Positions 16,317 to 23,026 of a DNA stretch of 42,024 bases are shown one piece after another. Positions within the stretch are counted from its first letter, which is position 1. The number at the start of each line of letters is the position of its first letter. Source of the stretch: Streptomyces amritsarensis. GTDB lineage: Bacteria > Actinomycetota > Actinomycetes > Streptomycetales > Streptomycetaceae. The stretch is from positions 1-42,024 of the forward strand of contig NZ_MQUR01000072.1 in the NCBI RefSeq assembly GCF_001953875.1, given 5' to 3'. Below the pieces are notes generated by a model that did no database searches, had not been told where the DNA came from, and saw only the letters and a program-made list of their open reading frames with translations. Both the position numbers and the translations under genes were made by a program.

Positions 16317-16540
16317 CAGGCGTTCTCCACCGTCTCGATACCGAGCTCACGCTCGTGCATCAGGGTGTAGATGCGAGCGATGTCCTTACGGACGGACTTG
16401 AGCCGGCCGTTGTTCTCCAGCTGGCCGGTGGCCGCCTGGAAACGGAGCTTGAACAGCTCCTCCTTGGCCTCGCGCAGCTTGGCAACGAGCTCCTCGTTGC
16501 CGAGCTCGCGGAGCTCGGACGCCTTGGTTCCCGTCGCCAT
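16316..16540 (-). CDS. rpmC: 50S ribosomal protein L29
   Basis: Exit-tunnel-rim protein made of a helical hairpin, close to where trigger factor and SRP dock. The 74-residue product has ELRELGNEELVAKLREAKEE and LFKLRFQAATGQLENNGRLK with the conserved RKDIARI. I used ATG at 16540, which overlaps the rplP stop codon by one base and has AGGTG about seven bases upstream; the GTG one codon earlier would overlap further. Confidence 0.96.
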   Translation of the reverse strand: MATGTKASELRELGNEELVAKLREAKEELFKLRFQAATGQLENNGRLKSVRKDIARIYTLMHERELGIETVENA

Positions 16541-16959
16541 CACGACTCACCTGCCTCGCGCTTGACGATCCGGCACTTCATCGGCAGCTTGTGGGCCGCA
16601 CGAGTGAGGGCCTCACGCGCAATCTTTTCGTTCGGGTAGGACAGCTCGAACATGACCCGGCCCGGGTGCACGTTCGCGATCCACCACTCCGGGGAGCCCT
16701 TACCGGAACCCATGCGGGTCTCGGCAGGCTTCTTCGTCAGCGGGCGGTCCGGGTAGATGTTGATCCAGACCTTGCCGCCACGCTTGATGTGGCGGGTCAT
16801 CGCGATACGAGCCGCCTCGATCTGGCGGTTCGTCACGTAGGCGGGGGTGAGCGCCTGGATGCCGTACTCGCCGAACGAGACCTCAGTACCGCCCTTGGCC
16901 ATACCGCGGCGCTTCGGGTGGTGCTGCTTGCGGTGCTTGACCCTACGAGGGATCAGCAT
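16540..16959 (-). CDS. rplP: 50S ribosomal protein L16
   Basis: Large-subunit protein next to the A site and the peptidyl-transferase centre. The 139-residue product shows MLIPRRVKHRKQHHPKRRG, GEYGIQALTPAYVTNRQIEA, then RPLTKKPAETRMGSGKGSPE and WWIANVHPGRVMFELSY. Five bases separate it from rpsC. Confidence 0.98.
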   Translation of the reverse strand: MLIPRRVKHRKQHHPKRRGMAKGGTEVSFGEYGIQALTPAYVTNRQIEAARIAMTRHIKRGGKVWINIYPDRPLTKKPAETRMGSGKGSPEWWIANVHPGRVMFELSYPNEKIAREALTRAAHKLPMKCRIVKREAGES

Positions 16960-16964
16960 GTCGG

Positions 16965-17804
16965 TCAGGCCTCCGTTCCGGTGCTCTCGGCCGGAGCGGC
17001 GGCGGGAGCGTCGGCCTTGGGGGCCTCGGCACCAGCAGCCTGCTGCGGCTTGCGGCCACCACGGCCGCCGCGCTCGCCACCACGGCCACCACGGCCGGCG
17101 GGACGGTCGCCAGCGCCGGCACCACGGGCCGGGCGGTTACCCGCACGGGCCGCAGCGTTCTCGGCGCGAACCTCGGCGATGTTCTTGACGTCGCCCTTGT
17201 AGATCCAGACCTTCACGCCGATCCGGCCGAAGGTGGTCTTGGCCTCGAAGAAGCCGTAGTCCACGTTCGCGCGCAGCGTGTGCAGCGGCACACGACCCTC
17301 GCGGTAGAACTCGGAGCGGGACATCTCGGCGCCGCCGAGACGGCCGCCACACTGGATCTTGATGCCCTTGGCGCCGGCCTTCATCGTGCCCTGCATGCTC
17401 TTGCGCATGGCACGACGGAAGGAGACGCGGGAGGAGAGCTGCTCGGCAACGGCCTGGGCGACGAGCTGAGCGTCGAGCTCGGGGTTCTTGACCTCGAGGA
17501 TGTTCAGCTGGACCTGCTTGCCCGTGAGCTTCTCGAGGTCGCCGCGGATGCGGTCGGCCTCGGCGCCACGGCGGCCGATGACGATGCCAGGACGAGCGGT
17601 GTGGATGTCCACACGCACGCGGTCACGGGTGCGCTCGATCTCAACCTTCGAGATGCCGGCGCGCTCCATGCCGGACGTCATCATCCGACGGATGGCGACG
17701 TCTTCCTTGACGTAGTCCTTGTACAGCTTGTCGGCGTACCAGCGGGACTTGAAGTCCGTGGTGATGCCGAGTCGGAACCCGTGCGGGTTTACCTTCTGGC
17801 CCAT
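16965..17804 (-). CDS. rpsC: 30S ribosomal protein S3 with long basic tail
   Basis: Protein at the mRNA entry channel, involved in mRNA unwinding. The N-terminal KH domain (GQKVNPHGFRLGITTDFKSR, and the KH loop VIGRRGAEADRIRGDLEKLTG) and the C-terminal domain (MSRSEFYREGRVPLHTLRAN) are complete by about residue 210. A tail of about 65 residues follows, rich in Gly, Arg and Ala (PAGRGGRGGERGGRGGRKPQ), then Ala/Pro/Glu. E. coli S3 ends near 233, whereas this one is 279; the tail is typical of streptomycetes. The ATG overlaps the rplV stop codon by one base (TAATG). Confidence 0.97.
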   Translation of the reverse strand: MGQKVNPHGFRLGITTDFKSRWYADKLYKDYVKEDVAIRRMMTSGMERAGISKVEIERTRDRVRVDIHTARPGIVIGRRGAEADRIRGDLEKLTGKQVQLNILEVKNPELDAQLVAQAVAEQLSSRVSFRRAMRKSMQGTMKAGAKGIKIQCGGRLGGAEMSRSEFYREGRVPLHTLRANVDYGFFEAKTTFGRIGVKVWIYKGDVKNIAEVRAENAAARAGNRPARGAGAGDRPAGRGGRGGERGGRGGRKPQQAAGAEAPKADAPAAAPAESTGTEA

Positions 17805-18151
17805 TACCGGGAACCTTCCTTGCTGCTGACGACCACGGTGATGTGGCTGGTCCGCTTGCGGATCCGGTAGGCACGGCCCTGGGCACGCGGACGGAACCGC
17901 TTCAGGGTCGGGCCCTCGTCCACGTACGCCTCGCTGATGACCAGCGTGGAGGCGTCCGGGTGGTTGTAGTTGTGCGCGGCGTTGGCAATGGCGCTGTCCA
18001 GCACCTTGCCGACGGGCACGCTCGCGGCCTGCGGGGCGAAACGCAGGACCGCCTGAGCCTCCGTGGCATCCATGCCACGGATAAGGTCCACCACGCGGCG
18101 GGCCTTCATGGGCGTGACGCGGATGTACCGCGCCTGGGCCCTGGCTTCCAT
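17804..18151 (-). CDS. rplV: 50S ribosomal protein L22
   Basis: Protein whose hairpin loop lines the exit tunnel. The 115-residue product begins MEARAQARYIRVTPMKARRV and contains VGKVLDSAIANAAHNYNHPD, DEGPTLKRFRPRAQGRAYRI and KRTSHITVVV. ATG at 18151 was chosen because AAGGG lies just upstream and homology starts there; two earlier in-frame ATGs add non-conserved residues. The macrolide-sensitive loop appears intact. Confidence 0.97.
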   Translation of the reverse strand: MEARAQARYIRVTPMKARRVVDLIRGMDATEAQAVLRFAPQAASVPVGKVLDSAIANAAHNYNHPDASTLVISEAYVDEGPTLKRFRPRAQGRAYRIRKRTSHITVVVSSKEGSR

Positions 18152-18194
18152 GGTTGTCCCTTCGGTGTAAGTCATAGTCGTAACCACCCCGCCT

Positions 18195-18476
18195 TTAGCG
18201 GCGCTTCGACTTCCGGTCGTCCTTGACGTGGCCGCGGAAGGTGCGAGTCGGCGAGAACTCGCCGAGCTTGTGGCCGACCATCGACTCGGTGACGAACACC
18301 GGGACGTGGGTCTTGCCGTTGTGCACCGCGATGGTGTGACCCAGCATGCTGGGGATGATCATCGAGCGACGGGACCAGGTCTTGATGACGTTCTTGGTGC
18401 CGGCTTCGTTCTGGGCGTCCACCTTCTTTACGAGGTGGTCGTCGACGAAGGGCCCCTTCTTGAGACTGCGCGGCAT
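18195..18476 (-). CDS. rpsS: 30S ribosomal protein S19
   Basis: Head protein that forms a bridge with S13 and the large subunit. The 93-residue product is MPRSLKKGPFVDDHLVKKVD, then IKTWSRRSMIIPSMLGHTIA and VFVTESMVGHKLGEFSPTRT, ending DDRKSKRR. Normal length. It lies 12 bases after rplB and 43 bases before rplV. Confidence 0.98.
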   Translation of the reverse strand: MPRSLKKGPFVDDHLVKKVDAQNEAGTKNVIKTWSRRSMIIPSMLGHTIAVHNGKTHVPVFVTESMVGHKLGEFSPTRTFRGHVKDDRKSKRR

Positions 18477-18488
18477 CTAAACCCGCTC

Positions 18489-19325
18489 CTAGCGCTTCTT
18501 GTTCGTCTTGCGGCGGCGGACGATGTACTTGTTCGAAGCCTTCTTCGGCGAACGAGTACGACCCTCCTTCTGACCCCACGGGGAGACCGGGTGGCGACCA
18601 CCGCTGGTCTTGCCCTCACCACCACCGTGCGGGTGGTCAACCGGGTTCATCGCGACACCGCGGACGGAGGGGCGGACGCCCTTCCAGCGCATGCGGCCGG
18701 CCTTGCCCCAGTTGATGTTCGACTGCTCGGCGTTGCCGACCTCGCCGACCGTGGCGCGGCAGCGCGCGTCGACGAGACGGATCTCACCGGACGGCATACG
18801 AAGGTGGGCCATCACGCCCTCCTTCGCCAGCAGCTGCACGGAGGCACCAGCGGAACGCGCGAACTTGGCGCCGCCACCGGGGCGGAGCTCGATCGCGTGG
18901 ATCGTGGTACCGACCGGGATGTTGCGGAGCGCGAGGTTGTTGCCCGGCTTGATGTCGGCCGTCGGGCCGTTCTCGATCCGGTCACCCTGCTGCAGGCCGC
19001 GCGGCGCGATGATGTAGCGCTTCTCGCCGTCGGCGTAGTGCAGCAGCGCGATGCGCGCGGTGCGGTTGGGGTCGTACTCGATGTGCGCGACCTTGGCCGG
19101 CACGCCGTCCTTGTCGTGACGACGGAAGTCGATCACGCGGTAGGCGCGCTTGTGGCCACCACCCTGGTGGCGAACGGTCACACGACCGGTGTTGTTACGG
19201 CCGCCCTTGCTGTGCAGCGGGCGGACCAGCGACTTCTCCGGCGTGGACCGCGTGATCTCGACAAAGTCGGCGACGCTGGAGCCACGACGGCCCGGGGTCG
19301 TCGGCTTGTACTTGCGGATACCCAT
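18489..19325 (-). CDS. rplB: 50S ribosomal protein L2
   Basis: Highly conserved protein needed for subunit association and peptidyl-transferase activity. The 278-residue product begins MGIRKYKPTTPGRRGSSVAD and contains GRVTVRHQGGGHKRAYRVID. The universally conserved C-terminal segment AMNPVDHPHGGGEGKTSGG includes the His implicated in activity. It ends IVRRRKTNKKR. It lies 39 bases after rplW. Confidence 0.98.
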   Translation of the reverse strand: MGIRKYKPTTPGRRGSSVADFVEITRSTPEKSLVRPLHSKGGRNNTGRVTVRHQGGGHKRAYRVIDFRRHDKDGVPAKVAHIEYDPNRTARIALLHYADGEKRYIIAPRGLQQGDRIENGPTADIKPGNNLALRNIPVGTTIHAIELRPGGGAKFARSAGASVQLLAKEGVMAHLRMPSGEIRLVDARCRATVGEVGNAEQSNINWGKAGRMRWKGVRPSVRGVAMNPVDHPHGGGEGKTSGGRHPVSPWGQKEGRTRSPKKASNKYIVRRRKTNKKR

Positions 19326-19364
19326 TTCTCAGTCCTCGTCCGATTCCGGACGACTAGACCTCCG

Positions 19365-19688
19365 TTAGGAGGCCTGGCCGCCGAAGATGTCGATACGGTT
19401 GCCCTCGGCAAGGGTCACGATGGCGCGCTTGGTGTTGGCGCGCTTGCCGAAACCGGTCTTGGTGCGCTTGCGCTTACCCTGACGGTTGATCGTGTTGACC
19501 CCGGTGACCTTGACCGAGAAGACCGCCTCGACGGCCTGCTTGATCTGGGTCTTGTTGGCGCCGGGCGCGACGATGAACGTGTACTTGTTCTCGTCCAGCA
19601 GCGCGTAGCTCTTCTCCGAGACGACCGGCTTGATCAGCAGGTCGCGCGGGTCGGTGAAGGTCTTGCTGGTAACGGTCGCCTCAGACAT
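19365..19688 (-). CDS. rplW: 50S ribosomal protein L23
   Basis: Exit-tunnel-rim protein that docks trigger factor and SRP. The 107-residue product shows DPRDLLIKPVVSEKSYALLD, then NKTQIKQAVEAVFSVKVTGV and RQGKRKRTKTGFGKRANTKR. Its ATG overlaps the rplD stop codon by one base (TGATG). Confidence 0.97.
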   Translation of the reverse strand: MSEATVTSKTFTDPRDLLIKPVVSEKSYALLDENKYTFIVAPGANKTQIKQAVEAVFSVKVTGVNTINRQGKRKRTKTGFGKRANTKRAIVTLAEGNRIDIFGGQAS

Positions 19689-20338
19689 CAGGCGTCGCTC
19701 CCTTCGGTCTCATCGGCCTTGGGGCCAGACACGAAGGACTCGAGCGCGGCCTGGGTGAAGACCACGTCGTCAGAGACGATCACGTCGTACGTGTTCAGCT
19801 GGCCCGGCTCCAGGATGTGAACCTGGGGCAGGTTGCGGGCGGACAGCCACGCGGCCTCGTCGGCACGCTCGACGACCAGGAGCAGGTTCTTGCGCTCCGA
19901 GATCTTGCCGAACAGCGTCTTGGCGGCCTTCGTGGAGACGGCACCCTCGACCACGCCGGTGACGACGTGGATGCGGGAGTGACGCGCACGGTCCGAGAGG
20001 GCACCGCGGAGGGCGGCGACCTTCATCTTCTTGGGGGTCCGCTGCGAGTAGTCACGCGGCTGCGGGCCGTGGACGACGCCACCGCCGGCGAACTGCGGAG
20101 CGCGGGTCGAACCCTGACGGGCGCGGCCGGTGCCCTTCTGGCGGTAAGGCTTCTTGCCACCACCACGGACTTCGCCACGGGTCTTGGTCTTGTGCGTGCC
20201 CTGACGGGCAGCGGCCAGCTGGGCGACGACGACCTGGTGGATCAGCGGAACGCTGGTCTTCGCGTCGAAGATCTCCGCGGGGAGCTCGACGGTACCGGCC
20301 TTGTCGCCTGCCGGCGAAAGGATGTCAATGGTGCTCAT
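19688..20338 (-). CDS. rplD: 50S ribosomal protein L4
   Basis: Large-subunit protein with a tunnel-lining loop. In E. coli it also represses the S10 operon by acting on the leader RNA; whether it does so in actinomycetes is not known to me. The 216-residue product begins MSTIDILSPAGDKAGTVELP and has the loop region TRGEVRGGGKKPYRQKGTGR, then ARQGSTRAPQFAGGGVVHGP. I chose ATG at 20338; a TTG three codons upstream is possible but less likely. GAGG lies only a few bases before the ATG. Five bases separate it from rplC. Confidence 0.97.
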   Translation of the reverse strand: MSTIDILSPAGDKAGTVELPAEIFDAKTSVPLIHQVVVAQLAAARQGTHKTKTRGEVRGGGKKPYRQKGTGRARQGSTRAPQFAGGGVVHGPQPRDYSQRTPKKMKVAALRGALSDRARHSRIHVVTGVVEGAVSTKAAKTLFGKISERKNLLLVVERADEAAWLSARNLPQVHILEPGQLNTYDVIVSDDVVFTQAALESFVSGPKADETEGSDA

Positions 20339-20343
20339 TAACC

Positions 20344-20988
20344 TCAAGCCCCCTTGGCCGCGGTACGGACCAGGACGAGGCCGCCGTTCGGACCGGGGAC
20401 TGCGCCCTTGATGAGGAGCAGGCCCTTCTCCGCGTCTACCGCGTGGATGGTCAGGTTCTGGGTGGTGACGCGCTCGTTACCCATGCGACCGGCCATGCGC
20501 ATGCCCTTGAAGACACGCCCAGGGGTGGCGCAGCCACCGATCGAACCGGGGGAGCGGTGCTTGCGCTGCACACCGTGACCGGCGCCGAGGCCCCGGAAGT
20601 TGTGCCGCTTCATGACACCGGCGAAGCCCTTGCCCTTGCTGTTGCCCGTGACGTCAACCTTGACGCCGGACTCGAACACCTCAGCAGTGATCTCCTGGCC
20701 GAGCGTGTACTCGCTGGCGTCGGAGGTGCGGAGCTCCACCAGGTGGCGGCGGGGGGTCACGTCGGCCTTGGCGAAGTGGCCCTTGAGGGGCTTGTTCACC
20801 TTGCGCGGGTCGATCTCGCCGAAGGCGATCTGGACCGACTCGTAGCCGTCGATGTCGTTCGTACGGACCTGGGTAACGACGCAGGGCCCGGCCTTGACGA
20901 CGGTCACCGGGACGACACGGTTGTTCTCGTCCCAGACCTGGGTCATGCCGAGCTTCTCGCCCAGGACGCCCTTGATCTGCTTTGCCAT
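20344..20988 (-). CDS. rplC: 50S ribosomal protein L3
   Basis: Early-assembly protein that nucleates the 3' end of 23S rRNA and reaches the peptidyl-transferase centre. The 214-residue product begins KQIKGVLGEKLGMTQVWDEN and contains GKGFAGVMKRHNFRGLGAGH, then HRSPGSIGGCATPGRVFKGM and GRMGNERVTTQNLTIHAVD. It lies 14 bases after rpsJ. Confidence 0.98.
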   Translation of the reverse strand: MAKQIKGVLGEKLGMTQVWDENNRVVPVTVVKAGPCVVTQVRTNDIDGYESVQIAFGEIDPRKVNKPLKGHFAKADVTPRRHLVELRTSDASEYTLGQEITAEVFESGVKVDVTGNSKGKGFAGVMKRHNFRGLGAGHGVQRKHRSPGSIGGCATPGRVFKGMRMAGRMGNERVTTQNLTIHAVDAEKGLLLIKGAVPGPNGGLVLVRTAAKGA

Positions 20989-21002
20989 CTTCTCGACGCC
21001 TC

Positions 21003-21311
21003 TCAGAGCTTGATCTCGATGTCAACGCCGGCCGGAAGGTCCAGGCGCATCAGCGAGTCAACGGTCTTGGGCGTCGGGTCGAGGATGTCGATCAGGCGCT
21101 TGTGCGTGCGCATCTCGAAGTGCTCGCGCGAGTCCTTGTACTTGTGCGGCGACTTGATGACGCAGTACACGTTCTTCTCAGTGGGCAGCGGCACCGGGCC
21201 CGCGACCGACGCACCAGTGCGCGTCACCGTCTCGACGATCTTCTTCGCCGAGGAGTCGATGACCTCGTGGTCGTAGGCCTTGAGCCGGATGCGGATCTTC
21301 TGTCCCGCCAT
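21003..21311 (-). CDS. rpsJ: 30S ribosomal protein S10
   Basis: First gene of the superoperon. S10 sits in the head of the small subunit; in E. coli it is also the transcription antitermination factor NusE. The 102-residue product has IRIRLKAYDHEVIDSSAKKI, PLPTEKNVYCVIKSPHKYKD and EHFEMRTHKRLIDILDPT, all diagnostic. It is preceded by a leader of about 395 bases that carries the conserved element at 21392-21416. Confidence 0.98.
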   Translation of the reverse strand: MAGQKIRIRLKAYDHEVIDSSAKKIVETVTRTGASVAGPVPLPTEKNVYCVIKSPHKYKDSREHFEMRTHKRLIDILDPTPKTVDSLMRLDLPAGVDIEIKL

Positions 21312-21391
21312 GGCTACTCCGTAGTCCTGTCTCTATGTGGAAACGCTCTGGCCCCCGGTCGGCTGCGGGACGGGGTCCCGCGGCCTCTCCT

Positions 21392-21416
21392 CCGACCCAC
21401 GCGGTCGGGCGTGTCG
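21392..21416 (-). promoter_or_regulatory. Conserved r-protein leader element, copy 1 (rpsJ)
   Basis: A 25-base sequence matches 39090-39114 in the rpsL leader at 24 positions. On the minus strand it reads CGACACGCCCGACC then GCGTGGGTCGG. The inner part folds as CCGACC-GCGTG-GGTCGG, a six-base stem with a five-base loop. It ends 80 bases before the rpsJ start. Confidence 0.7.
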
Positions 21417-21422
21417 CACTCC

Positions 21423-21443
21423 CTCCACAGAAAATTCCCATAC
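21423..21443 (-). repeat. Direct repeat in the S10 leader, copy near rpsJ
   Basis: On the minus strand this reads GTATGGGAATTTTCTG and continues; it matches 21534-21554 at 17 of 21 positions. A third, shorter GGGAAT lies between, at 21448-21453. It lies immediately upstream of the conserved 25-base element. Confidence 0.5.
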
Positions 21444-21533
21444 GGAAATTCCCTCGTCCAAGGGGGTGCGGTCCCATGACCGCGATTCGGGGGAGAAACA
21501 CCCACCGAGTGCCTGGTGGGCACCGTGCTGACA

Positions 21534-21554
21534 CTTCCCAGAAGATTCCCGTAC
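21534..21554 (-). repeat. Direct repeat in the S10 leader, promoter-proximal copy
   Basis: On the minus strand this begins GTACGGGAATCTTCTGGG and pairs as a direct repeat with 21423-21443, 111 bases away. Function unknown; possibilities include an RNA structure or a protein-binding site. Confidence 0.5.
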
Positions 21555-21713
21555 GTCCGTCCCCATTGCTGCCCCGAGAGGCAGATTAAGGACGACGAGT
21601 ACTGTGGGACTCGCTTCCGGTCCTCCCGGCGGGAGGCGCGCAGCATCGGCACTCAGCCGAGCAACTTGAGTAGTCTGCCATACGAGACACGTACCTGGCC
21701 AATCGGGCCGAAG

Positions 21714-21741
21714 AGAATACCCCGCCACGCTGAGTGGTCAA
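21714..21741 (-). promoter_or_regulatory. Promoter of the S10-spc-alpha superoperon
   Basis: On the minus strand TTGACC (21736-21741) and TATTCT (21714-21719) are separated by 16 bases. Both boxes fit the principal-sigma consensus of streptomycetes. The predicted start site is near 21707. Confidence 0.65.
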
Positions 21742-21782
21742 ACTGCGCCGCGCCCTACGCCCGGCGGGGTGACTCTCCCTGG

Positions 21783-22922
21783 TCAGGACCGGGACACCGT
21801 CCCGCAGCCCGCGTCCGATCCGGGCGCGGCGAGCTCCTTGCTCCGGTCGTACGGATCCACCGGCGTCCCGGACGGCGTGGGGCCGGTCACGGGGTCGTCG
21901 TCGAAGGCCGGGTGGAGGAAGCCGTCGTACCGGTCGCAGGCGCTGTTGCCGATGTCCACGTTGTACGTGACGAGCCGCAGCTTGCCGGGGGTCGCCTGCC
22001 ACTTCCGGGGGTCGGCGATCGCGAAGGTGGCCGTGCGCCGGACGATCGTCCGCTCCACCTGGTCCGCGCCCGGCTTGGCCTTCACGAACGGGTAGACGAA
22101 GGTGTAGTCGGTCAGCACCTGGGCCTGGCCCGGGTGCTCGCCCTCGGCCAGCCACATCCGGCCGCGCACCTTGACCACGTCGCCGACGGGCTTCAGCTCC
22201 GCCGGGTTCGCCCGGCTGAACAGGTTCAGCGGGTCCTTCTCGGCGGAGGGCGCCGTCAGCGACTGCTCCAGGTGCTCCGAGACCCCTTCCAGCTTCGTGT
22301 CGAGCAGCTCCAGCGCGCCCGCCGGCCGCTCCCCGCGCAGGGTGGCCGGGTCCAGGTTTGCCGTGATCAGGAACGTCCTGACCTTCGTCAGGGCGTCCGC
22401 CACCTGCGCCTTGGTCATGCTGCCCACCGCGGTGGCCTCCGGCAGCTCGATGCCCGCCGCGCCGTCGGCCCACTGCGCGGCCGGAGAGCCGCGGAAAGGC
22501 TCCTTCAGGGTCGGCATGTCCGGGTACAGCTCCTCGGGAGCCGCGGTCGGCCGTACGGACTCGGCGGGCAGCGGCGCGGCCGTCCTGGCGTCCGTACGGG
22601 CCTGCGCCTTGCCCGTGAGGCGGTCGATGACCAGCTCCGGCCGTACGGCGATCAGTGCGAGCCCTGCGATCAGGACGACGGCCGCGAAGGCCTTGAGGCG
22701 CCTCTTGCGCCTGCCCCTGCCCTGCATCTCCTGCCACGCCGGGCCGGTGCGCCAGCCCGGGGGCTCCTGGCCCCGGCGGCGCTCCTCGCGCAGCCGCTCG
22801 GTCACCATGCGCGCCCGCGCGGACGGCTCCTTCGGCGCCTCCCCCGATCCCGCGGCGGCCTGCTCCATGAACCGGGCCCACTCCTCGTCGGAGACACCCG
22901 CCCTGTCGTCGTTCTTGCCCAT
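21783..22922 (-). CDS. Membrane-anchored protein of unknown function
   Basis: Protein of 379 residues that I do not recognise beyond a general actinomycete look. The cytoplasmic N-terminus of about 75 residues begins GKNDDRAGVSDEEWARFMEQ and is charged, ending RGRRKRRLKA. A single membrane helix follows at about 77-93 (FAAVVLIAGLALIAV), then an extracytoplasmic domain of about 285 residues with two Cys residues near 330 and 374. That domain contains no catalytic motif I can name; it includes RGRMWLAEGEHPGQAQVLTD and KLRLVTYNVDIGNSACDRYD. ATG start with GGAGG eight bases upstream. It lies between the amidase gene and the S10 promoter. Its topology suggests a type II membrane protein with a role at the cell surface, but this is inference. 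Confidence 0.8.
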   Translation of the reverse strand: MGKNDDRAGVSDEEWARFMEQAAAGSGEAPKEPSARARMVTERLREERRRGQEPPGWRTGPAWQEMQGRGRRKRRLKAFAAVVLIAGLALIAVRPELVIDRLTGKAQARTDARTAAPLPAESVRPTAAPEELYPDMPTLKEPFRGSPAAQWADGAAGIELPEATAVGSMTKAQVADALTKVRTFLITANLDPATLRGERPAGALELLDTKLEGVSEHLEQSLTAPSAEKDPLNLFSRANPAELKPVGDVVKVRGRMWLAEGEHPGQAQVLTDYTFVYPFVKAKPGADQVERTIVRRTATFAIADPRKWQATPGKLRLVTYNVDIGNSACDRYDGFLHPAFDDDPVTGPTPSGTPVDPYDRSKELAAPGSDAGCGTVSRS

Positions 22923-22964
22923 GCCCCTGTCCTCCCCTTGGTCCGCATGCCCGCCCCCACACGC

Positions 22965-23002
22965 GTGAGGGGCTCCGCACCCTCCGGTGCGGAGCCCCTC
23001 AC
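22965..23002 (-). terminator. Terminator after the amidase gene
   Basis: Perfect 16-base arms (22965-22980 and 22987-23002, GTGAGGGGCTCCGCAC type) enclose a six-base loop, 24 bases after the stop codon of the amidase gene. It separates that gene from the 379-residue protein gene. Confidence 0.85.
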
Positions 23003-23026
23003 CTGCGCGTAAGCGTGTTCACGCGC

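Larger units (their letters stand above)
21312..21707 (-). promoter_or_regulatory. Long leader of the S10 operon
   Basis: About 395 bases lie between the predicted transcription start and rpsJ, with no convincing gene. The stretch contains the conserved 25-base element (21392-21416), a seven-base perfect hairpin GCGGGAC/GTCCCGC at 21365-21381, three copies of GGGAAT on the minus strand (21434, 21448, 21545) and a 21-base imperfect direct repeat. Leaders of this kind often mediate autogenous control, for example by L4 in E. coli, but this one has no resemblance I can recognise. Confidence 0.55.

Noticed and set aside
21434..21550. Oxidative-stress sigma (GGGAAT-18-GTT) promoters in the S10 leader
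   Set aside because: Three GGGAAT motifs are present, but none has GTT at about 18 bases downstream.
21312..21728. Small open frames in the S10 leader
   Set aside because: None has a ribosome site together with plausible composition. The region is better explained as an untranslated leader.
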